NCBI RefSeq assembly: GCF_019704555.1
Contig: NZ_AP024745.1
Location: 11,769,501-11,833,500, forward strand
Direction: 5' to 3'
Length of the DNA stretch: 64,000 nt
Source of the DNA: Actinoplanes sp. L3-i22
GTDB lineage: Bacteria > Actinomycetota > Actinomycetes > Mycobacteriales > Micromonosporaceae
In this document: positions 9,691 through 18,540 of the stretch, piece by piece
Numbering within the stretch: position 1 is the first letter of the stretch
How the letters are laid out: every line of letters starts with the position of its first letter
The notes under the pieces: model-generated
Database searches by the model: none
What the model saw: only the letters and a program-made list of their open reading frames with translations
What the model was told of the DNA's origin: nothing
Position numbers and translations under genes: made by a program

Positions 9691-10704
9691 GTGGCGGATC
9701 TGGTGCTCGACTACGCGCTGCTGCACTCGCTCGCGGGCAGCATGCGAGAGCTGAAGTCGAAGATCAAAACGGATGTGGACGCCGGCTCACGGCGGTCGAT
9801 CGTCAGCAAGAACGGCACCGTGGTCAGTTCGGCCGAGATCGGCAACACCACGCTGTACGGGTCGTTGAGCGCGTTCTTCGCCGCCTGCCACAGCCCGTTC
9901 AACGACTCGATGGAGCTGCTCGACAAGCTGGCCGACACGTTCGACGGGATCGCGAAGGCGTTCTTCGACGTGGACGCGGACGTCGCCGGCAAGGTCGACA
10001 CCGGGCGCCTGCAGGCACACATCGCGCAGTGGCAGTCGGACACCGCGGCGTACCAGCACTACCTCGACATCAAGGACAAGTCGGTCAAGTTCCAGTACTA
10101 CGACGAGCACGGGAACCTGGTGTGGGGCGAGATCCCGCTGTGGAGCGGGCCGGCGCCCGACCAGCCCGGGGCGATGCCGACCTCGATCGACGGCACCTCG
10201 ACGGTCGGCACCAACCACACCACCGCGACGACCGACGCGAACGGCAACATCACCTCCGAGACGACCACGGTGGACACCGGGGACGGGCTCAAATACACGG
10301 AGACGACGAACTACACGTACAAGGACACCAACGGGGACGGGAAGCCGGACGTCGTCGACTACACCTCGACGATCACCCACTCCGACGGCAGCACCGAGAC
10401 GATCACCAAGGCCACCCAGGACAACGGTACGTACGTGGTCACCTCGAAGACCAGCGACGGCACCACCACCAGCACGGTCACCCCGGGCGCGAACGGTGGC
10501 ACGCACGACGTCACGGTCGATCACGACGGCGAGACCACGACCACCGACATCGTGGTCAACGACAACAAGACCAGCGGCACCAAGACGGTGGTCGGCCCGG
10601 ACGGCACCGACGTCTACACCGGCAACCCGCAGACCGGCCAGTGGACGCTGTCGTCCCACGAGGACCCGGAACCGGAGTACGAGTACTACCCGCCAACCTT
10701 CTGA
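9691..10704 (+). CDS. T7SS-locus protein: helical WXG-like head and acidic/Thr-rich Ca-binding-like repeat tail
   Basis: A 337-aa protein starting at GTG 9691 behind a strong GGGGAGGG Shine-Dalgarno. The first ~110 residues (VLDYALLHSLAGSMREL...) look like a helical ESX-type head. A ~40-residue segment rich in aromatic and charged residues follows. The C-terminal half is Thr/Asp/Gly-rich with beta-strand repeats, including D212-T-N-G-D-G-K-P-D, which matches the DxNxDGxxD calcium-binding loop pattern of thrombospondin-3/dockerin-like repeats. It lies 15 bp upstream of the first WXG100-like gene and so is probably co-transcribed and co-secreted. It could be a T7SS substrate or a chaperone partner of the giant divergent protein. 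The family is not recognised. Confidence 0.88.
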   Translation: MADLVLDYALLHSLAGSMRELKSKIKTDVDAGSRRSIVSKNGTVVSSAEIGNTTLYGSLSAFFAACHSPFNDSMELLDKLADTFDGIAKAFFDVDADVAGKVDTGRLQAHIAQWQSDTAAYQHYLDIKDKSVKFQYYDEHGNLVWGEIPLWSGPAPDQPGAMPTSIDGTSTVGTNHTTATTDANGNITSETTTVDTGDGLKYTETTNYTYKDTNGDGKPDVVDYTSTITHSDGSTETITKATQDNGTYVVTSKTSDGTTTSTVTPGANGGTHDVTVDHDGETTTTDIVVNDNKTSGTKTVVGPDGTDVYTGNPQTGQWTLSSHEDPEPEYEYYPPTF

Positions 10705-10719
10705 TCCTGGGGAGCTCGC

Positions 10720-11022
10720 ATGCCCAACATCACCGTCGACTACGAGAAGGTGAACACCGTCTCGACCGCGCTGAACACCGCGGTCACCACCACCGTGCCC
10801 CGCCTGACGTCGTTGCAGAACGCCGTCACCCAGCTGCTGACCAGCGACGGCGGCCTCTGGCTGCAGAAGTCCAGCCCGACGCTGAGCACCCAGTACACCG
10901 AGTTCAACAGCTCGGTGACCGCGGCGGTCAACAACATCACCAGCTTCGCCCAGCAGTTCCAGAACATCGTGGCGCAGCTCCGGGCGATGGACGACGCGAT
11001 CACCTCCAGCTCCGGTAAGTGA
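10720..11022 (+). CDS. WXG100-like ESX protein, copy 1 (WLQ variant)
   Basis: A 100-aa protein with the typical ESX size and two-helix character: an N-terminal helix, a turn at G44-G-L-W47-L-Q, and a C-terminal helix of NITSFAQQFQNIVAQL type. The canonical W-x-G turn is replaced by W-L-Q. A GGGGAG Shine-Dalgarno precedes ATG 10720. It is a close tandem paralogue of the next gene (shared LLTS.GGLWLQ.SSP and TQYTEFN blocks). It probably forms a homo- or heterodimer secreted by the T7SS motor encoded nearby. Confidence 0.9.
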   Translation: MPNITVDYEKVNTVSTALNTAVTTTVPRLTSLQNAVTQLLTSDGGLWLQKSSPTLSTQYTEFNSSVTAAVNNITSFAQQFQNIVAQLRAMDDAITSSSGK

Positions 11023-11024
11023 GC

Positions 11025-11041
11025 TTTCCCCGGAAGGGAAA
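11025..11041 (+). promoter_or_regulatory. Small hairpin overlapping the ribosome site of the second WXG-like gene
   Basis: TTTCCC and GGGAAA form a 6-bp stem with a 5-base loop between the two WXG-like genes. The right arm overlaps the purine-rich GGAAGGGAAA that would serve as Shine-Dalgarno for ATG 11047, so folding could damp translation of the second gene. Confidence 0.4.
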
Positions 11042-11046
11042 ATCCG

Positions 11047-11346
11047 ATGGCTGAAGTAAATGTCGATTACACCGCGGTCAACACCGTCGCCACCCGGCTC
11101 ACCACCGAGGGCGGCGAGATCGCGGCCGAGCTGGGCCGCCTGCAGACCCAGGTCACCGAGCTGCTGACCAGCCAGGGCGGTCTGTGGCTGCAGCAGTCCA
11201 GCCCGGTGATGGCCACCCAGTACACCGAGTTCAACACGTCGCTGACCAAGGCGATCAACGAGCTCAACACGTTCGCGCAGAGCTTCAACATGATCGCCAA
11301 GAACCTGTCCGACATGGACACCAGCCTGTCCAAGCCGAGTTCCTGA
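11047..11346 (+). CDS. WXG100-like ESX protein, copy 2 (WLQ variant)
   Basis: A 99-aa protein paralogous to the preceding gene and of ESX size, with the turn GGLW47LQQSSP between two predicted helices. W-L-Q again replaces W-x-G. The C-terminal helix contains LNTFAQSFNMIAKNL. It is separated from copy 1 by 24 bp and is the last gene of the operon, followed by a strong hairpin terminator. Conservation between the copies suggests a partner pair for the T7SS. Confidence 0.9.
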   Translation: MAEVNVDYTAVNTVATRLTTEGGEIAAELGRLQTQVTELLTSQGGLWLQQSSPVMATQYTEFNTSLTKAINELNTFAQSFNMIAKNLSDMDTSLSKPSS

Positions 11347-11354
11347 CCGGTGTC

Positions 11355-11380
11355 GCCCCCGCCCGGCCCGGGGCGGGGGC
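11355..11380. terminator. Strong GC hairpin between convergent operons
   Basis: A perfect 10-bp stem (GCCCCCGCCC / GGGCGGGGGC) with a 6-base loop lies between the stop of the second WXG-like gene (plus) and the stop of the PadR-linked membrane gene (minus). There is no U tract, as is common in actinomycetes. It can serve both directions. Confidence 0.75.
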
Positions 11381-11391
11381 ACCCCGGCGGC

Positions 11392-12453
11392 TCAGCCCCG
11401 GGCCGTTTCTCCGGCCGGGTTCAGCGGCCGCAGGCGGTCGACCTTCGCCGCCTCGCCCAGCAACAGCAGCACGCCGAACAGCGTCAGGCCGATGATCGCC
11501 GGCGCCAGCGGGTTCGCGAGCTGGTTGCCCAGCGGATACATCAGGTCCGAGCCGAGCAGCACCGACGCCGTGCCCGGACCCGGCACCATGCTCGCCACGC
11601 AGTCGAGGCTGTTCACCGCGCAGGCGATCAGGGCCGGCAGGCCGAGCAGCAGCAGCCGGCGGCGGGTCGCCGGCGCGGTCCGGGCGATCCGGCGGGTCAG
11701 CCAGGTCATCGCGGACCAGGCCAGCAGCCCGCCGGCCAGGAACCCGGTGATCGCGCCGAGCAGCAGACCGGGTGGCTCGACCGGGTACCAGCTGAGGTTG
11801 ACCCCGGTCCGGTCATAAGTCCCGGCGACCCGGATCAGCGCGCCGTCCCGCTCGGCCCAGAACACGCCGTCCGCGGCGTTGTCGCTGCCCGGCAGCAGGG
11901 TGCCCATCGTCCAGCCGTCCCGCTGCAACCGCTGGTAGGCGGCGTTCACCACGGCCGCCACGTCCGGCACCCGGTCGTAGCCGCGGCTCTGCTCGTCCGG
12001 CACCGGAAGCCGGCCGGTCCAGCCCTCGGCGCCGAAGGTCTGCAGGTCACCGCCGGCGACCACGGTGCGGTAGGCCATCGTTCCGGGCGACAGGCCGGAC
12101 GCGTCGGACGAGTTCGCCGCCGGCTGCCCGGCCAGCTCGTCGCTGAGCGCGCCGAGAGCGGGCGCGGCCGGGCGCTGGGCAGCGAAGACCGCGGCAGTGC
12201 CGGCGCCGCCGAGGACCAGGGCGACCCAGAGCGTCACCAGGGCGGCCGCGAGCCCGGCGATCCGGCCCGGCGGCACGAACCGGTAGCGCAGCCCGGCCAG
12301 CAGCAGCCAGCGCGCCTCGTCCCGGGACGGCCGGGTCTGGCCCGGCTCGGCCGCGTCCATCAGCGTGGTCAGGATCTCCAGGCCGCGCTCGCGGCGGTAG
12401 GAGCGCGGGTACGCCAGCAGCAGGCGACGGTACGAAAGCTCCAGCTCAGGCAT
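11392..12453 (-). CDS. PadR-linked multi-pass membrane protein
   Basis: A 353-aa protein starting at ATG 12453, inside the end of the PadR gene (8-bp overlap, so translationally coupled). The N-terminus SYRRLLLAYPRSYRRERGLEILTTLMDAA is the motif often seen on membrane proteins encoded next to PadR regulators. A hydrophobic segment lies near residues 70-92. A soluble extracytoplasmic region (roughly 95-230) follows. Three or so transmembrane helices close the protein (about 230-260, 280-300, 315-340). Its role is probably sensing or responding to the PadR signal. The exact function is unknown. Confidence 0.88.
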   Translation of the reverse strand: MPELELSYRRLLLAYPRSYRRERGLEILTTLMDAAEPGQTRPSRDEARWLLLAGLRYRFVPPGRIAGLAAALVTLWVALVLGGAGTAAVFAAQRPAAPALGALSDELAGQPAANSSDASGLSPGTMAYRTVVAGGDLQTFGAEGWTGRLPVPDEQSRGYDRVPDVAAVVNAAYQRLQRDGWTMGTLLPGSDNAADGVFWAERDGALIRVAGTYDRTGVNLSWYPVEPPGLLLGAITGFLAGGLLAWSAMTWLTRRIARTAPATRRRLLLLGLPALIACAVNSLDCVASMVPGPGTASVLLGSDLMYPLGNQLANPLAPAIIGLTLFGVLLLLGEAAKVDRLRPLNPAGETARG

Positions 12454-12787
12454 GCTGAACTCCCCCGATGAAGCCGAACGCCTCGCGCAGCCGGGTCGCG
12501 GCCACCTTCGCGTTCGACTGGAGCCTCGCCACCGCCTCCTCGAGCGCCGCGCGCCCGTCGTCGGAGAGCAGGTAGTACCGGCGCAGCCGGCCACCCACCG
12601 CCTCCTCGCGGTCCACGACGATCAGGCCGTCCGAGCTCAGCCGGTCCAGCGCGGCGTAGAGCGTGCCGGCCTTGAGTTGCACGCGGCCGTCGGACAGCTC
12701 GGCGACCGCCTGCATGATCCCGTAACCGTGCAGGGGCGTACGCACCAGCGCGGTGAGGATGAAGAACGTCGGTTCCTGCATCGTCAT
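12446..12787 (-). CDS. PadR-family transcriptional regulator
   Basis: A 113-aa protein with a winged helix: ...FFILTALVRTPLHGYGIMQAVAELSDGRVQLKAGTLYAALDRLSSDGLI... and the wing GGRLRRYYLLSDDGRAAL. Length and motifs are typical of the short PadR class. There is no Shine-Dalgarno. The start ATG 12787 (or ATG 12781) lies only 8 bases after a good -10 box, suggesting a leaderless mRNA. The gene is coupled to the downstream membrane protein. An operator-like dyad inside its own promoter implies autorepression. Confidence 0.92.
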   Translation of the reverse strand: MTMQEPTFFILTALVRTPLHGYGIMQAVAELSDGRVQLKAGTLYAALDRLSSDGLIVVDREEAVGGRLRRYYLLSDDGRAALEEAVARLQSNAKVAATRLREAFGFIGGVQHA

Positions 12788-12795
12788 GCGTCGGA

Positions 12796-12823
12796 ACTAT
12801 AGACGATCGCTATATACAGTCAA
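12796..12823 (-). promoter_or_regulatory. padR promoter with embedded TATAG-N7-CTATA operator; probably leaderless
   Basis: Read on the minus strand, TTGACT (12823-12818), a 16-base spacer and TATAGT (12801-12796) make a near-consensus vegetative promoter. The PadR start codon is 8 bases past the -10 box, so the transcript should begin at or next to the ATG. The dyad TATAG-N7-CTATA (12798-12814) covers the -10 box and spacer, where a bound repressor would block polymerase. Confidence 0.7.
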
Positions 12824-12943
12824 TCTGCATATGGGTTCGGACAGCCGTGCTCACCCGCCCGCGCGCGCCGCGCGGCACCGCCCGGAGCAGCGCGGACGTC
12901 GCGGCGGGCGGGCCACGGGCGTGGGCTCACGTCGTACCGAATT

Positions 12944-15900
12944 TTATTTGAGCACCGTGTGCGGGATGGCGATCGAACTCAGCGAACCGGCCGCCGGGTC
13001 CGGGATGTGGCCGCGGCCCGGCCGGCTGCCGGAGCGCAGCAGTGCCGGGGGCACCCGCATGCCGACCAGGTCACCCTCGATCGACGTCTGCGGGGCCAGC
13101 AGCACACCCTGCCGGGAGCGGCGCGCCTCGGCGACCCAGCCGCCCAGCGCCTGACTCAGCGTCTCCGCGGTGCCGGCGTAGGCGAGGCCGATGCCGCGGT
13201 CCCGGCCGGTCGCGACGATCTGCCGCAGGGCCGGGTCGATCGGGTTCGCGAAGCCGAACAGGTCCACGTCGTCGACCAGCACCACCACCGGGCCGCCGGC
13301 CCGCTCGACCGCCGCGGTGAACTGGGCCGGGTCCGGGTTGGCGCCGTCGAAGACGGTCACGTTGCCGTGCACGGCGAGCTTGCGCAGCGGCGACTCGCGC
13401 GGGGTGAGCACGACCAGCGCGGTGCCGGCGGCCAGCAGCGAGATCGCGAACGTGGCGAGCGTGTTGCTCCGGCCCGAGCCGGGCGGGCCGGCCACCAGGA
13501 ACGTGTTCTGCTGGCCGGCGAAGTCGACCGTGATCGGCGCGCCGGCGTCGCCACCGAGACCGAGCAGGGCCCGCAGTGGGCGCCGGTCGGACTCCGGCAT
13601 CAGGGCGATCGCGTCGGCGAAGGTGACCGTGCTGGGCAGCATCGCGACCGGGAACGGGCGCAGGCCGGCCGGCACGGACGAGTCGCGGTGCGCGGTCCGG
13701 ACCGCGATCTTGCGCATCGCCTCGGCCTGGGCCTGCCCGGACGGGTCCGCGGTGAGCAGCGCGACCTGGACCTCGGCGCGGTCCAGCGAGCTCCAGCCCC
13801 GGCCGGCCGGGACCACCTCGGGCACCCGGCGCGGGCTGACCCCGATGCTCGAATAGTCGGTCCGGTCGGTCATCCGCAGCATGATCTTGTAGTCGTTCAG
13901 GCCCGCCGCCCGGCCGGAGAGCAGGCCGCGCTCGGACGACATCACCAGGTGCAGACCGGCCGCCGGACCCTCCCGGAGCAGGCCGAGCATCAGCTCGTAG
14001 AGCCGGCCGCCGTCGTGCTCGGTGAGCACCGCGGCGAGCGAGTCCCACCCGTCGACGAACATCACCAGGTGGGCCGGCCGGTCCGCCTCGGGCAGCGCCG
14101 CGCGCAGCTCGTCGAGGCCGGCGCAGGAGTGCTTGGCGAGCAGCTCGTGCCGCCGGGTCACCTCGGCCCGGATCCGGCTGAACAGGCGTTCCACCCGTTC
14201 CATGTCGGTCCGCGGGACCACCGCCCCGGTGTGCGGGAACTCGGTCAGCGCGGCCATCGCGCCGCCGGCCGCGTCGATCGCGTAGAAGTGCACGTCGGCG
14301 CAGGAGTACGTACGCACCAGCGACGCCCCCAGCGTCCGCAGCAGCTGCGAGCGGCCGGAGCGGGACGCGCCCAGCACGTAGAGGTGGCCCATCGCGGACA
14401 GATCGCAGCCCAGCACCCGCTGCGCCTGCTGCTCGGGGATGTCGGCCAGCGCGAACGGCGCGATCCGGCGCCCGGTGGTGAGGTCGTCCAGCAGCACCGT
14501 CGGGGCGAGCGGCGGCAGCCACGGGCTCGGCTGCGGCTCCACCTCCAGGTCGTGGGCGGCCTCGACGAGCGCGTCGACCAGCACGTCCAGCTCGGTGGCG
14601 GCCAGCTCGTCGGCCTCCTCCAGCTCGATCGGCCGGGCCGGCGGCGGGAGCACCCGGCCCAGCTTCGTCCAGGGCAGCTCCACCCCCTCGACCGGGGCGG
14701 CGACCTTGACCACCTCGCCGTGGACGGCGCCCGCGTACGCGGTCTGGAACGGCACCGTCGACCGGTGTGCCAGCCGCACCAGCGCCCGCCCGGGCACCGC
14801 GCCCGGGATCATCGCGGCGTCCGGCACGTCGATCACGTCGGAGCTCTCCTGCGGGTCGGTGACCCGCAGCGCGATCCGCAGGTTGGTGTTCGCCCGGATG
14901 TCCGAGGTGACCACGCCGGCCGGCCGCTGGGTGGCCAGGATCAGGTGGATGCCCAGCGAACGGCCCCGCTGCGCGATGCTGACCAGGCCCGGGATGAACT
15001 CCGGCACCTCCCGGGCCAGCGTCGCGAACTCGTCGATGACCAGCACCAGCCGGGGCACCGCGGGCAGCGACGGGTCCCGCTGGCGCATCAGCCGGTACCG
15101 CGGCAGGTCCTTGGCGGCGGCCCGGGCCAGGATCTCCTCGCGGCGGCGCAGCTCGGCGGCGAGCGAGTCGAGGGCCCGGGTGACCAGCGCGCTGTCCAGG
15201 TCGGTGACCATGCCCAGGGTGTGCGGCAGCCGGACACAGCTGTGGAAGGCGCTGCCGCCCTTGTAGTCGACCAGCACGAAGGTCAGCTCGTCCGGCCGGT
15301 TCGCCGCGGCCAGCCCGGCCACCAGGGTCTGCAGCAGCTCCGACTTGCCGGCGCCGGTGGTGCCCGCGATCAGCGCGTGCGGCCCGTCCCGGACCAGGTC
15401 CAGGGTGACCGGGCCGTCGAAGCCGGCGCCGATCAGGAACGAGGTCGAGGCCGGCTGCCGGGTCCACCGGGCGGCCAGGTCGTCGGCCCGCGGCGGGTCG
15501 GCGTCGAGCAGGTCCAGCAGGCGGGCGGTGTTCGGCAGGCCGGCGGTCTCGTCCGGGGTGACGTCGCGCAGCGGGGCCATCGCCCGGGCCACCCGGTCGC
15601 ACCAGTACGGCGTCACCGCGTCCGGCCGTACCGCGGTCGCCTCCGGCACCCCGGTCTGGCGGCAGGTCAGGCCGTCCTCGTCGGCCCGGACGACCGCCAT
15701 GCACTCCTCCGGGAGCAGGCGTTCCTCGGCGTCGATGCAGATCGCGAAGACCCGGACGGCCGGCCCCTCGGTGAGCACCTGGACCATGCCGGGCACCTCG
15801 CGCAGCCGGCGGGCGCCGTCCATGATCAGCAGCACGTCCGGCTCGGTGAACATCACCTGGCCGAGCTGCGAGCCGCGGGCCTTCTGCCGCGCGGTGATCA

Positions 15901-17329
15901 GGGACACCAGCTCGGCGACGCGGTTCGCCACCGTCTCCGGATCATTTCCGATCATCGTGTACGGGCGTCCGACCGGCTCGTCCGGCGGTCGGGTGTGCGG
16001 CAGCCAGCGCACCCACGCCCAGCGGTCCTGCCCGGCCGCCTCGGTGAGCACGTGCACGCGCAGGTCGCGGGGGCTGTGCAGGGCGGCGGACTGCATCACC
16101 AGCCAGCGGGCCACGGCGTACCGGGTGTCCTCGGCGCCGGCCAGGCCGATCACCCCGCGGTCGACCATGTCCAGGGTGACCGGGACGTCGGCGACCGTCC
16201 AGCGGATCTGGCGCTCCCCCTCCGGGCGGGCCGGGTCCTCGATCTCGATCAGCGACGGCTGGTCCATCGTGCCGACCCGCAGCACCAGGTGGTCCGGGTC
16301 GCGGCGACGGCGCTCCCAGAGCCGGCGGCCGGGGCCGACCACGGTCAGGAAGACAGTCGCCGGGTCCGGCGAGGCCTCGCACCGGGCGGCCCGCTCGTGG
16401 TCGACCGAGCCGGTCAGGGCGGCGATCGCCTCGGCCCGCTTGATCGTGTACTCGGCCATGTCGGCCCGGTACTTCTTGCGGCCGCTGCGCCGGTCCGACC
16501 ACCAGTTGGCGACCGCCAGGATCGGGCTGAACGCCATGATGATCAGGTAGAACAGCGAGTGGAAGACCAGCACGAACGCCAGGCCCATCACCATCGGCGC
16601 GAGCGCGACGAGCACCGGGATCGGCCGGCGGGACGGCTTCGCCGGCGGCGTCGGCAGCCGCTTGCGGGAGAACAGCAGCGGCGGCACGATCCGCGGCGGC
16701 CGGTTGAAGTCGAGCACCGGCACGTCCGTCGCCGGGGTCACCGCGGCGTCCGGCGCGGACCGCTCCACCAGGCGCAGCAGCGTCTCGCCGACGGCCAGGT
16801 CGACACCGGGCAGCCAGCGCCGGGCCCCGTCCCGGCGATGTCCCGCGGGCACCGCCACGTCCGCCTCGTCCGGCGGGCGGGCGATGGTCAGCCGGGCGCT
16901 GCCGTCCCGGGCCGCGGTCACCCAGGCGTGCCCGCGCTCGTCGACGGTCAGCCGGGCGCCGTGCGAGGGCAGGCCGGGGCCGCCCGGGTCGATCGCCGAG
17001 CCGGGGGCGCCGCCGATGTCGTGGGTGCCGAGTCCGACCGGCCAGATCCGGCCGGCGGCCGGGCCACCGACGGCGTGCACCTCCAGCCAGTGGACCCGGG
17101 CATCGCCGGGGAGGTCCCGGACCGGCTTGGCCGGGACCGGGTGACCGAGACCGACGCGTACGCCGGTGAACAGGCCGGCCTCGCTGACGGTGTCGGTGGG
17201 GCGCAGCCGTTTGCCGTCCAGGTACCAGTCGGGGGTGTCGCCGAACTTCTCGGTGAGCGCCGCGACCTGGGTGTCCACCTGCACGTCCAGGGCGTGGTCG
17301 CGGCCGGCGAGGGTGAGGAGGGTGCGCAT
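12944..17329 (-). CDS. EssC/EccC-like type VII secretion FtsK/SpoIIIE ATPase
   Basis: A 1461-aa protein. N-terminal ubiquitin-like/FHA-like region (about 1-200), two close hydrophobic segments around residues 240-280, then three FtsK/SpoIIIE modules. Module 1 has an intact Walker A G655-TTGAGKS (K662), a Walker B region VLVIDEFATL, and ATQRPAG. Module 2 has GASRSGRSQ (~985-993) and module 3 GPPGSGRSN (~1280-1288). In both, the Walker A lysine is replaced by arginine, as is common for T7SS substrate-binding modules that hydrolyse poorly. The fused single-chain layout with an FHA-like head resembles firmicute EssC/YukBA more than split mycobacterial EccCa/EccCb. The ATG 17329 start is 2 bp after the upstream stop, so the two genes are one operon. 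Confidence 0.93.
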   Translation of the reverse strand: MRTLLTLAGRDHALDVQVDTQVAALTEKFGDTPDWYLDGKRLRPTDTVSEAGLFTGVRVGLGHPVPAKPVRDLPGDARVHWLEVHAVGGPAAGRIWPVGLGTHDIGGAPGSAIDPGGPGLPSHGARLTVDERGHAWVTAARDGSARLTIARPPDEADVAVPAGHRRDGARRWLPGVDLAVGETLLRLVERSAPDAAVTPATDVPVLDFNRPPRIVPPLLFSRKRLPTPPAKPSRRPIPVLVALAPMVMGLAFVLVFHSLFYLIIMAFSPILAVANWWSDRRSGRKKYRADMAEYTIKRAEAIAALTGSVDHERAARCEASPDPATVFLTVVGPGRRLWERRRRDPDHLVLRVGTMDQPSLIEIEDPARPEGERQIRWTVADVPVTLDMVDRGVIGLAGAEDTRYAVARWLVMQSAALHSPRDLRVHVLTEAAGQDRWAWVRWLPHTRPPDEPVGRPYTMIGNDPETVANRVAELVSLITARQKARGSQLGQVMFTEPDVLLIMDGARRLREVPGMVQVLTEGPAVRVFAICIDAEERLLPEECMAVVRADEDGLTCRQTGVPEATAVRPDAVTPYWCDRVARAMAPLRDVTPDETAGLPNTARLLDLLDADPPRADDLAARWTRQPASTSFLIGAGFDGPVTLDLVRDGPHALIAGTTGAGKSELLQTLVAGLAAANRPDELTFVLVDYKGGSAFHSCVRLPHTLGMVTDLDSALVTRALDSLAAELRRREEILARAAAKDLPRYRLMRQRDPSLPAVPRLVLVIDEFATLAREVPEFIPGLVSIAQRGRSLGIHLILATQRPAGVVTSDIRANTNLRIALRVTDPQESSDVIDVPDAAMIPGAVPGRALVRLAHRSTVPFQTAYAGAVHGEVVKVAAPVEGVELPWTKLGRVLPPPARPIELEEADELAATELDVLVDALVEAAHDLEVEPQPSPWLPPLAPTVLLDDLTTGRRIAPFALADIPEQQAQRVLGCDLSAMGHLYVLGASRSGRSQLLRTLGASLVRTYSCADVHFYAIDAAGGAMAALTEFPHTGAVVPRTDMERVERLFSRIRAEVTRRHELLAKHSCAGLDELRAALPEADRPAHLVMFVDGWDSLAAVLTEHDGGRLYELMLGLLREGPAAGLHLVMSSERGLLSGRAAGLNDYKIMLRMTDRTDYSSIGVSPRRVPEVVPAGRGWSSLDRAEVQVALLTADPSGQAQAEAMRKIAVRTAHRDSSVPAGLRPFPVAMLPSTVTFADAIALMPESDRRPLRALLGLGGDAGAPITVDFAGQQNTFLVAGPPGSGRSNTLATFAISLLAAGTALVVLTPRESPLRKLAVHGNVTVFDGANPDPAQFTAAVERAGGPVVVLVDDVDLFGFANPIDPALRQIVATGRDRGIGLAYAGTAETLSQALGGWVAEARRSRQGVLLAPQTSIEGDLVGMRVPPALLRSGSRPGRGHIPDPAAGSLSSIAIPHTVLK

Positions 17330-17331
17330 GG

Positions 17332-18540
17332 TCAGTCTCCGGAGCGGGCGGTGACGGCGTCGGTCGTGGTGGTGGTCGCGGGCTCGACCAGATCGGTGGG
17401 GGCCGATTTCGGCGGCTTGACCGGCTTCGGCGGCTCTGGGAGGCGCGGCGCCGGCGCGGCGATGGGCGGCGGCTTGGCGGCGCCGACCTTAACGGAAATG
17501 TCGGGTTTGGGAGCGCCGGGCGGCTTCGGCGGCATCTCCCACCGCTTCGGCTGCGGCGGGGTCTCCCGCCAGGTCCGGGCGAGATCGAGCCCCTGCCCCA
17601 ACGGCGCCGAGTCCGCCTCGATCCCCAGCTCCGGCGAGATCACCCACCCGCTGACGTTCACCCGCAGCCGCCACCGCGACCCCGGCACATACCCCGCCAC
17701 CAGCACCAGCAGCCCCGGATCCCGGGCGCACAGCTTGCCGATCAGCGCGGCCGCCCGCTCCTTGGGCCGGTCGCAGACCAGTACCGTCCGCCCGGTCCCG
17801 GGCGGCTGCTGACGCAGCTCCTCGAGGGCCTCACCGAGTCCCGGCCCGTCGGCCTTGTGCACCAGCAGGCGGTCGATCAGCCCGGTCCGCAGCGCCTCGC
17901 CGAGCTGTTTGGCCAGCGCCGCGACGAGCCGGTCCATCGGTCCGGGCGCGCCGTGCACCGACACGATGCCCGGCGAGCGGGCCAGGTCGAGCAGCACCAG
18001 GTCGTCCCCGGCGACACCGACGGTGACCGGCAGCGGGCCGGGCCGGGCCACGGTGGCGTCGGGCCGGGCCGGCAGCGGCCGGGCGGCGGTCCACCGGTGC
18101 CCGTCGGTCCGCCACGGCGTGACCTTCGGGTCCGGCTCGGGCAGGCGGCCGTGCCCGGCGAGGCCGACGACGACCCGCTCGGGGCCGGCGAGCACCAGGT
18201 ACGGCCAGCAGTCGTCCCGGTCACCCAGCACGGCCCGGGCCGATTCCAGCGCCTCGCGGGCGTCCGCCACCGGGTCGGAGCCGGCATAGCGCCCGGCGAT
18301 CAGCTGCACGCCGCGACGGAAGCGCAGCGCCCGGCGGATCGGCGCGATCGCGTCCCGCCCGACGGCGGCGAGGAAGCGGCCGAGGCGCCGGAACTGGCGG
18401 CGCAGCCCGTACTTCCGGTTGAACCAGCGAAGCACGACGATCAGGATGATCAGCAGTTCCACGGCCGCGAGCCCGGCCAGCAGGGGCTGGCGATGACTCT
18501 CGAGGAAGTTGCCGAGATCAGTCCAGGACGGTAGTTGCAC
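17332..18540 (-). CDS. T7SS-locus single-pass membrane protein with Pro-rich tail
   Basis: A 402-aa protein starting at GTG 18540 behind AGGAGA. One transmembrane helix lies near residues 20-38 (LLAGLAAVELLIILIVVLRWF), followed by a basic stretch and a soluble domain of ~250 residues with alternating strands and helices (VTVGVAGDDLVLLDLARSPGIVSVHG...). The ~70-residue tail is rich in Pro, Lys and Thr. It is the first gene of the operon with the EssC-like ATPase. It may be a motor-associated membrane component in the role of EccE/EssB-type proteins, but no sequence motif shows this. Confidence 0.88.
   Translation of the reverse strand: MQLPSWTDLGNFLESHRQPLLAGLAAVELLIILIVVLRWFNRKYGLRRQFRRLGRFLAAVGRDAIAPIRRALRFRRGVQLIAGRYAGSDPVADAREALESARAVLGDRDDCWPYLVLAGPERVVVGLAGHGRLPEPDPKVTPWRTDGHRWTAARPLPARPDATVARPGPLPVTVGVAGDDLVLLDLARSPGIVSVHGAPGPMDRLVAALAKQLGEALRTGLIDRLLVHKADGPGLGEALEELRQQPPGTGRTVLVCDRPKERAAALIGKLCARDPGLLVLVAGYVPGSRWRLRVNVSGWVISPELGIEADSAPLGQGLDLARTWRETPPQPKRWEMPPKPPGAPKPDISVKVGAAKPPPIAAPAPRLPEPPKPVKPPKSAPTDLVEPATTTTTDAVTARSGD

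Noticed and set aside
12959..17812. 1617-codon plus-strand open frame
   Set aside because: Antisense to the EssC-like ATPase; low-complexity composition with no motifs.
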